A DNA stretch of 64,000 bases from contig JAICTZ010000003.1 in NCBI GenBank assembly GCA_025936115.1, positions 281,824 to 345,823 on the forward strand, in the 5' to 3' direction. Under the pieces are notes generated by a model, which had not been told where the DNA came from, did not search any database, and saw only the letters and a program-made list of their open reading frames with translations. The position numbers were made by a program, and so were the translations under genes. Positions within the stretch are counted from its first letter, which is position 1; each line of letters opens with the position of its first letter. The stretch is from Polyangiaceae bacterium (GTDB lineage: Bacteria > Myxococcota_A > Polyangia > Polyangiales > Polyangiaceae). Shown piece by piece: positions 1 through 8,683 of this stretch.

Positions 1-2076
1 GAAGAGCTGATGCAGCACGTCGTCGGCCCCGATTTCCCGACGGCGGGACAAATCTACGGCCGCTCGGGCATCTACCAAGCCTACAAGACCGGCCGCGGCT
101 CGATCGTGATGCGCGCGCGCACGCTCGTGGAAAAGGTCGCGGGCGCGAGCGATCGCGAGCAGATCGTCGTGACCGAGATTCCGTACCAGGTGAACAAGGC
201 GCGCTTGCACGCGAAAATCGGCGAGCTCATGCGCGACAAGCGCATCGAGGGCATCAAGGAAGCGCGCGACGAGAGCGACCGCGACGGCATGCGCCTCGTG
301 CTCGAGCTCAAAAAGGACGTCTTCCCGCAGGTGGTCTTGAACCAGCTCTTCCGGCTGACGGATCTCCAGAGCTCGTTCGGCATCATCAACCTCTCGATCG
401 TCGACGGGCGGCCGGCGGTGCTCGATCTGAAGCAGACGATCGAATACTTCGTCGGGCACCGGCGCGAGGTCGTGAGCCGGCGCACACGCTTCGAGCTCAC
501 GGAAGCGGAGGGCAAGCGCGAGATCGTCGAAGGTCTCGGCATGGCCGTCACGGAGGTCGACCTCGTGGTCAAGACCATCCGCGAATCGAAGGACCCGGAC
601 GAAGCCAAAGAACGCTTGATGCAGCTGCCGCTGCGCGGGCTCGAGGAATTCGTGCGGCGCGCGGGGCGGCCCGAGGCGGAGATCCAAGCGGCGGCGGCGC
701 AGAAGGATTATCGGCTGAGCGAGCGCCAGGCCAAGGTGATCCTCGACATGCGGCTCGCGCGCCTGACGGGCCTCGAGCGCGAAAAGCTCGCGGCCGAGTA
801 CGGCGAGCTCTGCGACGAGATCGCGCGCCTGCAAGCCATCCTCGCCGACGAAAAGCTCCTGCTCGATCTCATCGTCAAGGAGCTCGAAGAGGTCAAAGAG
901 AAGCACGGCGAGCCGCGGCGCACCGAGATCGTGGAGGACGAGGCCGAGATCCAGGTGGAGGACCTGATCCAAGAAGAGGACATGGTCGTCACCATCTCGC
1001 ACGAGGGCTACATCAAGCGGACGGCCGTCTCCGACTACAAGGCGCAGAAGCGCGGCGGCAAGGGCAACCGCGGCATGGAGGCTCGCGACGACGACTTCGT
1101 CAATCAGCTCTTCATCGCCTCGACGCACAGCTTCGTCTTCTTCTTCTCGAACCGCGGCAAGGTGTACGTGAAGAAGGTGTACGAGATCCCCCAGGCGGCC
1201 CGCACCGCCAAGGGACGCGCCATCGTCAACTTCATCGAGTTCGACGAGGGCGAGAAGATCGCCGCCATCACGCCCGTGACCGGCTTCACGGCGGGCCTGT
1301 TCGTGACGACGCTCACGCGTGGCGGACAGATCAAGAAGACCGAAGTCGTCGAATACGAGAATTACCGGGAAAAAGGCATCATCGGCGTGAAAATCGCCGA
1401 CGACGACACCCTGCTCACGGCGACGGTCACCGACGGCAATCAAGAGTTTTTGATCGCGACCAAGCAGGGGCAATCGATTCGTTTCCACGAGCAGCAGGTG
1501 CGCCCGATGGGGCGTAACGCGGGCGGCGTCAAAGCGATCGAGCTCGAGCCGGGCGACGAGGTCGTCGGGCTCGCGCGCACGGAGCCGGAGCGGACGTGGG
1601 TCATCGCGGTCTGCGAGCGCGGCTACGGCAAGCGCACGGCGCTCGAGGAGTTCCGCGCACAAAACCGCGGCGGCAAGGGCATCATTCTCATCGACTGCAG
1701 CGATCGCAACGGCCCGGTCGTCGGCATCGCGCTCGTGAAGCCCGAGGACGAGATCATGCTCATCACCGACCGCGGGCAAACCATCCGCACGGCGGTCGAC
1801 GGCGTGCGCGAGACGGGACGCAACGCCCAGGGCGTGAAGCTCATGAGCGTCGGCGACGACGAGCGCGTCGTCGCTTTCGAGCCGATCGGGGAGAGCAGCG
1901 CGGCCGCGGTGCTCGACGGTGGTTCGATTCCACCCGGACCAGGCGAAGAGGCCGACGGGGAGACGGGCGAAGAGTCCGAGGAAGAGGGCAGCGACGCGGG
2001 CGACGGCCCCGGCGGTATCGCGCCGACCTCCGGCGAGAACGGAGCCGGTGGCGATGGCGAGCCGGAAGAGCCCTGA
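1..2076 (+). CDS. gyrA: DNA gyrase subunit A, 3' part (5' end outside window)
   Basis: GyrA is the DNA breakage-reunion subunit of gyrase, which with GyrB introduces negative supercoils. The frame is open from base 1, so the N-terminal winged-helix region with the catalytic tyrosine lies upstream of the window. Visible are the end of the tower domain (ELMQHVVGPDFPTAG), the coiled-coil arm and the six-bladed C-terminal beta-pinwheel. The GyrA box QKRGGKG at 1045-1065 separates gyrase from topoisomerase IV ParC; a second box-like RAQNRGGKG follows near 1654. The protein ends in an acidic Gly/Glu-rich tail of about 50 residues, a feature that modulates supercoiling in some GyrA proteins. The tail overlaps the start of nth. 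Confidence 0.97.
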   Translation, partial: EELMQHVVGPDFPTAGQIYGRSGIYQAYKTGRGSIVMRARTLVEKVAGASDREQIVVTEIPYQVNKARLHAKIGELMRDKRIEGIKEARDESDRDGMRLVLELKKDVFPQVVLNQLFRLTDLQSSFGIINLSIVDGRPAVLDLKQTIEYFVGHRREVVSRRTRFELTEAEGKREIVEGLGMAVTEVDLVVKTIRESKDPDEAKERLMQLPLRGLEEFVRRAGRPEAEIQAAAAQKDYRLSERQAKVILDMRLARLTGLEREKLAAEYGELCDEIARLQAILADEKLLLDLIVKELEEVKEKHGEPRRTEIVEDEAEIQVEDLIQEEDMVVTISHEGYIKRTAVSDYKAQKRGGKGNRGMEARDDDFVNQLFIASTHSFVFFFSNRGKVYVKKVYEIPQAARTAKGRAIVNFIEFDEGEKIAAITPVTGFTAGLFVTTLTRGGQIKKTEVVEYENYREKGIIGVKIADDDTLLTATVTDGNQEFLIATKQGQSIRFHEQQVRPMGRNAGGVKAIELEPGDEVVGLARTEPERTWVIAVCERGYGKRTALEEFRAQNRGGKGIILIDCSDRNGPVVGIALVKPEDEIMLITDRGQTIRTAVDGVRETGRNAQGVKLMSVGDDERVVAFEPIGESSAAAVLDGGSIPPGPGEEADGETGEESEEEGSDAGDGPGGIAPTSGENGAGGDGEPEEP

Positions 2077-2980
2077 CGGCCGAAAGCCGCTGGGGCGCGC
2101 TGTCGCAGCGGCCAAGCCTGCGCCGAAACGCGCGCGGGTCGTGATTTCGGTCAAGCCGGCCGGCAAGCACGCGACGCGCGTCGCCGCGGGCAAGCCCGTG
2201 ACGGGCGCGCGCGCGGTAATCGTCGAAAAACGCGGCACGCAGGCCCGGCCGACCCCACCAAAAAAGGCGAGCGCCACGCGCGGCGCGAAGACGAAGCCGG
2301 GAGTGGCCGCCGAGCCGCTCGCGCCGCGTGCGGTGTTCCGAAAGCTCTCCGCGTACCACGCCGACGCGCACTGCGAGCTCGACCACCGCTCACCCTTCGA
2401 GCTCATCGTCGCGACCGTGGTCTCGGCGCAGAGCACCGACGTGGCCGTCAATCAGGTCACGCCCGAGCTCTTCCGCCGCTGGCCCACGCCGGCGGTGCTC
2501 GCGAGCGCGGACCCGGGCGACGTCGAGCGCGTGATCTTACGCACGGGCTTTTTTCGGCAGAAGACCAAATCGATTCAAGAGCTCGCTCGCAAGCTCGTCG
2601 CCGAGCACGGCGGCGAAGTACCGCGGACGCTGGCCGAGCTCGTGAAGCTTCCAGGCGTCGGCCGCAAGACCGCGAACGTCGTGCTCGGCGTCGCGTTCGG
2701 CACGCCCGAAGGCGTCGTGGTGGACACCCACGTGCAGCGGCTGAGCCAGCGGCTCGGCTGGACGCGACATCAGGAGCCGCTCGAAATCGAGCAGGATCTG
2801 ATGCGCGAGTTTCCGCGCGACGATTGGGACGCCATCGGTCACGTCCTCATCTTCCACGGTCGCCGCATCTGCACGGCGCGCAAACCCGCGTGCGCGAGCT
2901 GCCCCGTCGCGGCGCACTGTCCCTCGGCGTTCCGCGCGGAGAACGTCGGGCGCAAGCCCACGCGCTCGCGCCCGAGTTAG
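2054..2980 (+). CDS. nth: Endonuclease III (DNA glycosylase/AP lyase) with basic N-terminal extension
   Basis: This base-excision-repair enzyme removes oxidised pyrimidines and cleaves AP sites. The helix-hairpin-helix LPGVGRKTANVVLG carries the catalytic lysine, followed by VDTHV with the catalytic aspartate. The C-terminus has the [4Fe-4S] pattern C-X6-C-X2-C-X5-C (CTARKPACASCPVAAHC). I chose the ATG at 2054, which overlaps the last 23 bases of gyrA; an in-frame ATG at 1919 would only add residues read across gyrA. The glycosylase core begins near residue 95; before it is a Lys/Arg/Ala/Pro-rich stretch absent from the 211-residue E. coli enzyme and probably a nonspecific DNA-binding tail (inference). 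It converges on accC with 12 bases between. Confidence 0.95.
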   Translation: MASRKSPDGRKPLGRAVAAAKPAPKRARVVISVKPAGKHATRVAAGKPVTGARAVIVEKRGTQARPTPPKKASATRGAKTKPGVAAEPLAPRAVFRKLSAYHADAHCELDHRSPFELIVATVVSAQSTDVAVNQVTPELFRRWPTPAVLASADPGDVERVILRTGFFRQKTKSIQELARKLVAEHGGEVPRTLAELVKLPGVGRKTANVVLGVAFGTPEGVVVDTHVQRLSQRLGWTRHQEPLEIEQDLMREFPRDDWDAIGHVLIFHGRRICTARKPACASCPVAAHCPSAFRAENVGRKPTRSRPS

Positions 2981-2992
2981 CGGCGTCGCCGT

Positions 2993-4342
2993 CTAGCTAC
3001 GGCCCTTGGCCATCAGCTGCTCGACCGTGCGGGTCGTCATGCGACCTTCGCGCACCTCGGGCAGGTCGAGCAGGCGCTTGTGCAAGTCGATGTTCGTGCG
3101 GATGCCGCCGATGATGAACTCGTCGAGGGCGCGGCGCATGCGACGGAGGGCGTGCTCGCGCGTGGGCGCGTGCGCGATGATCTTCGCCAACAACGAGTCG
3201 TACTGGGAAGGCACGGTCCAACCGCCGAACACGCCCGAATCGACGCGGATGCCGATGCCACCCGGAGGGTGATATTCGGTGATGCGCCCGGGCCACGGAG
3301 CGAACGTCACCGGATCCTCGGCCAGGATGCGGCATTCGATCGCCGCGCCGCGGAAGCGCCACGGGCGCGTGTCGGGGATGTCGAGCTTCTCGCCCGCGGC
3401 AGCGCGGATTTGTTCGACGACGAGATCGAGCCCGGTCGTCATCTCCGTCACGGGATGCTCCACCTGCACGCGGGTGTTCATCTCCATGAAGTAGAGCTTG
3501 CCGTCGTCGTCCATCAAGAACTCGAGCGTGCCGAGCGACGTGTAGCCGGTCTCACGCACGGCCTCGCGGATGCGCTCCGCCATCTCGGCGCGGAGCTCGT
3601 CGGTCATGTTGGGGCTCGGCGCCTCCTCGACGAGCTTCTGGTTGCGGCGCTGGAGCGAGCACTCGCGCTCGCCGAGCGTCCAGACTTGGCCGTGCGAGTC
3701 GGCGAGCGCTTGGAACTCGATGTGCCTCGGCCGCTCGATGAAGCGTTCGAGGTAGAGCTCCGGGTTCTTGAAAGCGCTCATCGACTCGGCGGTCGCCGAT
3801 TCGAAGGCGCGGCGCACTTCTTCCCGCGTGCGCACGACGCGCATGCCGCGGCCGCCGCCGCCGCCGCGCGCCTTGATCATCACGGGGAAACCGACGCGCG
3901 CGGCTTCGGACTCCGCGTGATCGGCGTCGCGAAGCGCTTCGCTGCCGACGAGCAGCGGAAGGTTGAAGCGCTTGGCGGTCTCGCGCGCGCGGAGCTTGTC
4001 GCCCCAGAGCGCCATCACGTCCGACTTCGGACCGATGAAGCCGAGCTTGCAGCCCTCGACGATGCGCGCGAACTCGACGCTCTCGGAGAGGAAGCCGTAG
4101 CCCGGGTGAATGGCGTCGGCGGCCGTGATTTCCGCGGCGCTGATCAGGGCCGGAATGTTGAGGTAGCTCTGCGTCGAGGGCGGCGGACCGATGCAGACCG
4201 CCTCGTCGGCGAAGCGCACGTGGAGCGCGCCCGCGTCGGCCTCGGAGTGCACGGCGACCGTCGCGATACCGAGCTCGCGGCAGGCGCGAATGACGCGGAT
4301 GGCGATCTCGCCGCGGTTCGCGATCAGGACTTTTTTGAACAA
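2993..4342 (-). CDS. accC: Acetyl-CoA carboxylase, biotin carboxylase subunit
   Basis: AccC uses ATP and bicarbonate to carboxylate the biotin on AccB, the first half-reaction of malonyl-CoA synthesis. At 449 residues it has the standard bacterial length. Visible are the N-terminal MFKKVLIANRGEIA, the ATP-grasp glycine loop KARGGGGGRGMR, and the MNTRVQVEHPVTE signature that contributes metal and bicarbonate ligands. It lies 26 bases downstream of accB on the same strand, the usual accBC pairing. The carboxyltransferase genes accA and accD are not in the window. Confidence 0.97.
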   Translation of the reverse strand: MFKKVLIANRGEIAIRVIRACRELGIATVAVHSEADAGALHVRFADEAVCIGPPPSTQSYLNIPALISAAEITAADAIHPGYGFLSESVEFARIVEGCKLGFIGPKSDVMALWGDKLRARETAKRFNLPLLVGSEALRDADHAESEAARVGFPVMIKARGGGGGRGMRVVRTREEVRRAFESATAESMSAFKNPELYLERFIERPRHIEFQALADSHGQVWTLGERECSLQRRNQKLVEEAPSPNMTDELRAEMAERIREAVRETGYTSLGTLEFLMDDDGKLYFMEMNTRVQVEHPVTEMTTGLDLVVEQIRAAAGEKLDIPDTRPWRFRGAAIECRILAEDPVTFAPWPGRITEYHPPGGIGIRVDSGVFGGWTVPSQYDSLLAKIIAHAPTREHALRRMRRALDEFIIGGIRTNIDLHKRLLDLPEVREGRMTTRTVEQLMAKGRS

Positions 4343-4368
4343 GGGCCCGTTCCTAGCCTGGAGTTGGC

Positions 4369-4824
4369 CTACGGCGCCTTGCGGATCATGAAGAGCTTCT
4401 GGCCGTACTCGACGCTCTTGCCGTTCTCGACCAGGATTTCGGCGACCGTGCCGGCAAGCTCGGCTTCGATCTCGTTCATCAGCTTCATGGCTTCGACGAT
4501 GCAGAGCGTCTGGCCCTTCTTCACGCTGCTGCCGACCTCGACGAAGTTCGCCGATTCGGGCGACGCAGCGCGGTAAAAGGTCCCGACGAAGGGGGAGGTG
4601 ATCGCGACGAGATCCTCGGCCGGCGCAGCTGCCACGGTGGGCTTGGCCTCGACGGCGGCGACGGGCGAGCTGACCGGTGCGCGCGCGGCGACGGCGGACA
4701 CGGCCGCGCCGCGTGGGAATGCGATTTTCAGGCGGAGCTTGTCGTCTTCGTACTCGAATTCGGAGGCGCCGCCGGCGTCCAGCGTGCGAAGCAAAGACTC
4801 GAGCTGTGAGAGTGTGAGCTGCAT
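4369..4824 (-). CDS. accB: Biotin carboxyl carrier protein of acetyl-CoA carboxylase
   Basis: This carrier shuttles the carboxyl group between AccC and carboxyltransferase. The C-terminal biotinyl domain carries EAMKLMNEIEAE, whose lysine is biotinylated, preceded by the thumb-type SPFVGTFYRAASPE segment typical of the fatty-acid-synthesis carrier. An Ala/Pro/Val-rich linker connects it to an N-terminal MQLTLSQLESLLRTL helix. I start at the ATG at 4824 because this matches the family N-terminus; an in-frame GTG at 4845 would add seven residues. Neither start has a strong Shine-Dalgarno sequence. It precedes accC and follows the roadblock gene by 50 bases. Confidence 0.95.
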   Translation of the reverse strand: MQLTLSQLESLLRTLDAGGASEFEYEDDKLRLKIAFPRGAAVSAVAARAPVSSPVAAVEAKPTVAAAPAEDLVAITSPFVGTFYRAASPESANFVEVGSSVKKGQTLCIVEAMKLMNEIEAELAGTVAEILVENGKSVEYGQKLFMIRKAP

Positions 4825-4874
4825 GAGATGTTCTTGAAAGAGCACGGCGCCCGGGGACGCCGCGCGGTCACGCG

Positions 4875-5237
4875 CTACGTTGCGAGCTCTTGAGCGAGCT
4901 TCGGCGCGAGCACGCGCAGCAAAAATCGACTTTTACCGAGATTGCCCTCGGGCTCCATAGCGACGGCGACGAAGTAGCTCTGATTGATGACGCGGATCAA
5001 GGTCATCATCTTGTCGCTACGAAAGGAGACCTCGCTCGTCTGGCCGGCCTCGAGCATCTCGCTCGCGCGCTGGATGGCCTTGACGACGACGCTCACCTCC
5101 GCCCCGACGACTTCGATATCGAAAGCCGCACCCGGACGGGTGAAGCTCTCGAGCGGGATGCCCTCGAAGTCCATCAAGAGGCCGGCGATACCTCCCTCCG
5201 TGCCTTCGACCACGCTCTGCAGGGCCTCTCTAAACAT
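4875..5237 (-). CDS. Roadblock/LC7 domain protein (MglB-like fold)
   Basis: A single-domain 120-residue protein matching the roadblock/LC7 fold: N-terminal helix MFREALQSVVEGTEGGIAGLLMDFEGIPLESF, a central helix around VVKAIQRASEM, strands SEVSFRSDKMMTLIRVI and FVAVAMEPEGNLGKSRFLL, then a C-terminal helix. Bacterial members dimerise and often regulate small Ras-like GTPases; MglB is the GAP of the polarity GTPase MglA in myxobacteria. No MglA-like GTPase gene adjoins it here. It is the first gene of the roadblock-accB-accC run on the minus strand, so it may be co-transcribed with acetyl-CoA carboxylase. Function is otherwise unknown. Confidence 0.85.
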   Translation of the reverse strand: MFREALQSVVEGTEGGIAGLLMDFEGIPLESFTRPGAAFDIEVVGAEVSVVVKAIQRASEMLEAGQTSEVSFRSDKMMTLIRVINQSYFVAVAMEPEGNLGKSRFLLRVLAPKLAQELAT

Positions 5238-5524
5238 CCCGCGAGGTTAGCCGGTTTTACGCCTTCCGTGAATTTTCTCCGCGCTCGAGCATGCTGTTAA
5301 ACGTGAGGGCCGCGACGGCTGTCCGGCCTATCGGCCGAGGCCGCCCGCGAGCTCCAGGCTATTGCCGCCGCGCGATGACTGAGCGATGGCCTGTCCTTGG
5401 CGGCCGTCCGCGCGCCTTGACCCGGCTCTTGCCGAGCAGGTACCTTCCCGCTCCCGCCCGGCTTTTCGGTCGGAAGATTGCTTCGAGGAAGATGCGCGCG
5501 CGCGCAGGGGATCCGCCCCGCACC
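5238..5524. other. Divergent intergenic region between roadblock-accBC and aconitase-like gene
   Basis: These 287 bases separate two divergent transcription units. A plus-strand open frame continues upstream of 5525, but it is Arg/Pro-rich and does not resemble the family, so I treat the stretch as non-coding. It holds a possible promoter (5417-5446) and a GC-rich inverted repeat near 5328-5345 (CGGCC/GGCCG arms). Nothing else is recognisable. Confidence 0.5.
5417..5446 (+). promoter_or_regulatory. Possible sigma-70 promoter for the aconitase-like gene
   Basis: A TTGACC box at 5417-5422 is followed after an 18-base spacer by TACCTT at 5441-5446, giving 5/6 and 4/6 matches to the vegetative consensus. 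It lies about 80 bases before the chosen start at 5525. Matches of this quality occur by chance, so this is only a candidate. Confidence 0.25.
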
Positions 5525-7306
5525 ATGACCCAAAAGATCCTCGCCGGACGGGCTGAGGATCCGAGTCTTTCGAGCGATCTGCTTCGCGTGAAGATCGACC
5601 AGGTCGTGCTTTCGCGCGAACCGGAGCGAGCACTCTCGGAGGCGTTACTCGCGGGCAGTCGCAAGTTCGCCGTGGAGGTCGCGGTCGCTTACGACTCGCG
5701 CTGCATCACGCGCGCGGGCGACGCACCGAACCCGAGTGCACAGCGCGCTTATCGTGACGCGCTCGGTCTCGGCCTTTTGCTCGCACGCCCGGGCATCGGG
5801 TTTCCGGCGGCGGTGCACCTCGAGCGCTTCGGTAGTCCGGCGCGCCTCGCCGTCACGGACGACCCACGGCTCGCCTCGGTGGGCGGAGCCGGCATGCTCA
5901 CGCTCGTCGCGCCGCCAGCGCAGCTCGCCGAGGCGCTCGCGACCGGCAGCGTTTGGATACGTCGCCCGCGCAGCATTCAAGTGTTGCTCTCCGGGCGCGT
6001 GCGACCGTTCGTGTGCGTGCGCGACGTGGGGCTCGAGCTCTTGCGCCGCGGTTTGCGCGAGGCCGTGCATCGCGTCGATGCGGAGCACGGCGCGCCGATC
6101 GTGATCGAATTCGCGGGACCGAGCGCCCGGCTCCTCTCGGTCGCCGAACGCGCCGTGCTCGCCGCGATGGCGCCGCAACTCGGGGCCGCCGCCGCCGTCT
6201 TCGTGAGCGACGAAAAGACGGAGGTCTATCTCCGCGATCAGCGACGCTCGAAGGCGCACCGCGGGCTCTCGCCCGATCCCGGCGCCCCGTGCGAGGACGC
6301 CATCAGCGTCGACCTATCCGCGGTCGATCCCCTCGTGCTCGACGAAGAAGGCGTCGTGCGCCAAGTGCGCGAGCTCGCCGACAGCCCCGTCACGCAGGTC
6401 ATCCTCGGCGGCGACTCGGGCGCTTCCCTCCGCGATCTGCTCGCGGCAGCGGCGCTGCTCAAGAGCAAGCGCGTGCCGCCCCGACTCGATTTCCTCGTGG
6501 CGCCCTCGTCGCGCCAAACGCTCGAGGTGCTGGCGCAGTCCGGCGCGCTCGTCGACCTGATCGCCACCGGCGCCCGCATCGTGGAATCGGATCCGCGGCT
6601 GCTCACGGGCGAGCTCTACCCGCCCCCACCCGGCGGCGTTTCGCTGCGCACGTTCGATCCGGAGCCGGATCAGCCGCCCATGAAGGCCGTGATCGCGTCC
6701 GCGGAAACGCTCGCTTTCGCCGTGGCCACGGGCACCGTCGGCGATCCCCGCTCGTTCAAGCGGCCCGTACGCGTGACCGTGCCGCGCACGCTGCCGACGG
6801 ACGACGTGCTCATGGTGCGCAAGACCAAGGGCAAAGGTAAGGAAGGCGACGGCTCGCGCGCGGCCCCGCTCGAAGCGCCGCCCGTGCACGGCTGGCGCAC
6901 CGCGCAGACGCTCCCGCTCGTGGCCCAGCGCGGTAAACCCGAGCAGCCGAGCGCGCTACTCCTCGGCTCGCTCGACGACGTGCGTTGGATCGCGCGCCGC
7001 GCGCCGGAGCTCTCGGGCGCCGTGCGCGTGGTGATCGCGTCGCACATCCCCGCGGGCGTCGTGGCGCTGCTCGCCGGCACGGGCATCCTCGCGCTGCGCG
7101 CCGACGCGGACGCACTGCGCGCATTGCAGAGCCAGCCGTCCCTCGGTTTGCCCGCGCCGGCCGAGTGGAACGGCAAGAGCACGATCAGCGCGTCTGCGGG
7201 TGGCAAGGCCGTCGAGCTCACGTTCCTCGCCGTGGGCGCCGAACGCGAATGGACGGCCGCGGGCAGCGCGCGCACACAAGCCGTGGTCGCCGCGGCGAAG
7301 CGCTGA
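5525..7306 (+). CDS. Aconitase-fold protein lacking the Fe-S cluster cysteines
   Basis: The 593-residue protein follows the aconitase/homoaconitase layout: MTQKILAGRAEDP start, substrate-domain segments GIGFPAAVHLERFG, ALATGSVWIRRP, SIQVLLSGR, IEFAGPSARLLSVAERAVLAAMAPQLGA, then a C-terminal swivel-like part (VVIASHIPAGVVALLAGTGILAL). However, the usual GTDSHT is VTDDPR (110-115), the GSCTN loop is GGDSGAS (295-301), and the C-X2-C pair region reads ESDPRLLTG (354-362). Only three cysteines exist (60, 164, 256), none at cluster positions, and the SSRE-type substrate loop is not recognisable. It should not bind a canonical [4Fe-4S] cluster. I infer a pseudoenzyme or regulator. The start at ATG 5525 is chosen on family similarity. 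Confidence 0.75.
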   Translation: MTQKILAGRAEDPSLSSDLLRVKIDQVVLSREPERALSEALLAGSRKFAVEVAVAYDSRCITRAGDAPNPSAQRAYRDALGLGLLLARPGIGFPAAVHLERFGSPARLAVTDDPRLASVGGAGMLTLVAPPAQLAEALATGSVWIRRPRSIQVLLSGRVRPFVCVRDVGLELLRRGLREAVHRVDAEHGAPIVIEFAGPSARLLSVAERAVLAAMAPQLGAAAAVFVSDEKTEVYLRDQRRSKAHRGLSPDPGAPCEDAISVDLSAVDPLVLDEEGVVRQVRELADSPVTQVILGGDSGASLRDLLAAAALLKSKRVPPRLDFLVAPSSRQTLEVLAQSGALVDLIATGARIVESDPRLLTGELYPPPPGGVSLRTFDPEPDQPPMKAVIASAETLAFAVATGTVGDPRSFKRPVRVTVPRTLPTDDVLMVRKTKGKGKEGDGSRAAPLEAPPVHGWRTAQTLPLVAQRGKPEQPSALLLGSLDDVRWIARRAPELSGAVRVVIASHIPAGVVALLAGTGILALRADADALRALQSQPSLGLPAPAEWNGKSTISASAGGKAVELTFLAVGAEREWTAAGSARTQAVVAAAKR

Positions 7307-7328
7307 GCGCCGTGACCCACTCCGCGTC

Positions 7329-7931
7329 ATGAGCGGACAAGAGCGCTTGCTGCTCCTCGCGCCCGGCGCGGGCGCACCGAGCTCGTCAGGCTTCATGCGG
7401 TCGCAGAAGGAGCGGCTCGAGGCACTCGGACGCGTCGAGCCGTTCGACTACCCGTACCAGCTCGCCGGGAGGAAGTCGCCCGATCGCCTGCCCGTCCTGA
7501 TCGACGCCCACGTGGCGGCGCTCGAGCGCGCGAGCGCGGGACGGAGCGGGCCCGTCGTGCTCGTCGGCAAGAGCATGGGGGGTCGCGTCGATTGTCACGT
7601 AGCGGTGAAGCTCGGGGCGCGCGTCGCGGCGCTCGTGTGTCTCGGGTACCCGCTGGTCGGGCAGCGCGGTGACGTGCGTGAAGCCGTGTTGCTGGAGCTC
7701 GAGCGGCCGGTCCTGTTCGTGCAGGGCACGCGCGACAAGTTGTGTCCGCTCGAACGGCTGCGGCCGCTCTTGCCCCGGCTGCGCGCTCCGCACGCGCTCC
7801 ACGTCGTCGAAGGCGGCGACCATTCGCTCTTGGTCGGCAAGCGTGAGCTTGCCGCACGCGCTGAAACCCAAGCCACCGTCGACGCCGCCGTCACGCGCGC
7901 GATCGCGGCCTTTCTCGACGAGTACGCGTGA
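7329..7931 (+). CDS. Alpha/beta hydrolase, KANL3/Tex30-like family
   Basis: A compact 200-residue hydrolase. It begins LLLLAPGAGAPSSSGFM, with the small-residue oxyanion region typical of this family, then the nucleophile elbow GKSMGGR. The acid residue is probably in VQGTRDKLCP and the histidine in VEGGDHSLL. The substrate is unknown. The ATG at 7329 lies 22 bases after the preceding stop. Its stop codon overlaps the GTG start of the next gene (GTGA), so translation of the two is probably coupled. Confidence 0.8.
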   Translation: MSGQERLLLLAPGAGAPSSSGFMRSQKERLEALGRVEPFDYPYQLAGRKSPDRLPVLIDAHVAALERASAGRSGPVVLVGKSMGGRVDCHVAVKLGARVAALVCLGYPLVGQRGDVREAVLLELERPVLFVQGTRDKLCPLERLRPLLPRLRAPHALHVVEGGDHSLLVGKRELAARAETQATVDAAVTRAIAAFLDEYA

Positions 7932-8665
7932 GCGGCATGCTCGGCTACGGCTCGCTCAACGAGTGGCTCGTCGCGAGCGTGATCGTGATGACGGGCGCAG
8001 CGCTCCAGGGCAGCGCCGGTTTCGGCTTCGCGCTCTTGTCGGCGCCGATCCTCGGCTGGGTGGATCCTCACCTCGTCCCGGCCCCCCTCATCGTCGCCGT
8101 GACGCTGTTGCTCGCCTTGACGGCATGGCGCGAGCGGAGCGCGGTGGACTTGAAGGGGCTCGGTTGGGTGCTCGGCGGCCGCGTGCCGGGGACGGTCCTC
8201 GGCGCCTTCGCGCTCAAGCTCTTGAGCGAGCGCGCCCTCACGATCGTGCTCGGCCTGCTCGTGCTCGTCGCGGTCGGCGTCTCGCTCCGTTCCGTGAGGC
8301 TCGAGCGCCGCCCGCCGCTGCTCGTCGCCGCCGGCGTCGTGTCCGGTCTGATGGGGACGACCGCCGCGCTCGGAGGTCCGGCCGTCGCCGTGCTCTACCA
8401 ACACGAACGCGGCGCCCTCGTGCGCGCCACGTTGGCGACGTACTTCCTCGTGGGCGCCCTCATGTCGATGGCGGCGCTCGCCTTCGTGGGACGTCTCGGT
8501 CAGCGCGAGCTCGGCCTGGCGCTCGGGCTTTTGCCCGGCATAGCGCTCGGTTTCGGCGGCTCGCGCTGGACCAGCCGCTGGCTCGATCGGGGTTACACGC
8601 GCCGGGCCGTGCTCGCCATCGCGGGCCTAGCGGGCCTCGGCTCGGTGATACACGGCCTCGTCTGA
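7928..8665 (+). CDS. TauE/SafE-family sulfite/anion exporter-like permease
   Basis: An integral inner-membrane protein of 245 residues with about eight hydrophobic segments and the family's paired glycine-rich motifs: ALQGSAGFGFALLSAPIL near the N-terminus and VVSGLMGTTAALGGPAVAVLY in the middle. Known members move sulfite, sulfoacetate or other organosulfur anions; the substrate here cannot be read from sequence. The GTG start at 7928 overlaps the stop of the hydrolase gene; an ATG three codons later is an alternative. Confidence 0.85.
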   Translation: MSGMLGYGSLNEWLVASVIVMTGAALQGSAGFGFALLSAPILGWVDPHLVPAPLIVAVTLLLALTAWRERSAVDLKGLGWVLGGRVPGTVLGAFALKLLSERALTIVLGLLVLVAVGVSLRSVRLERRPPLLVAAGVVSGLMGTTAALGGPAVAVLYQHERGALVRATLATYFLVGALMSMAALAFVGRLGQRELGLALGLLPGIALGFGGSRWTSRWLDRGYTRRAVLAIAGLAGLGSVIHGLV

Positions 8666-8683
8666 ATCGGCTATCGTGCGGCC

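Noticed and set aside
1919..2053. Upstream ATG extension of nth
   Set aside because: It would read 45 extra residues in another frame of gyrA and lacks similarity to the family; ATG 2054 is adequate.
3080..4576. Long open frame of 498 codons antisense to accC and accB
   Set aside because: Composition is a mirror of the GC-rich coding strand, with no recognisable domain; the opposite strand encodes intact accB and accC.
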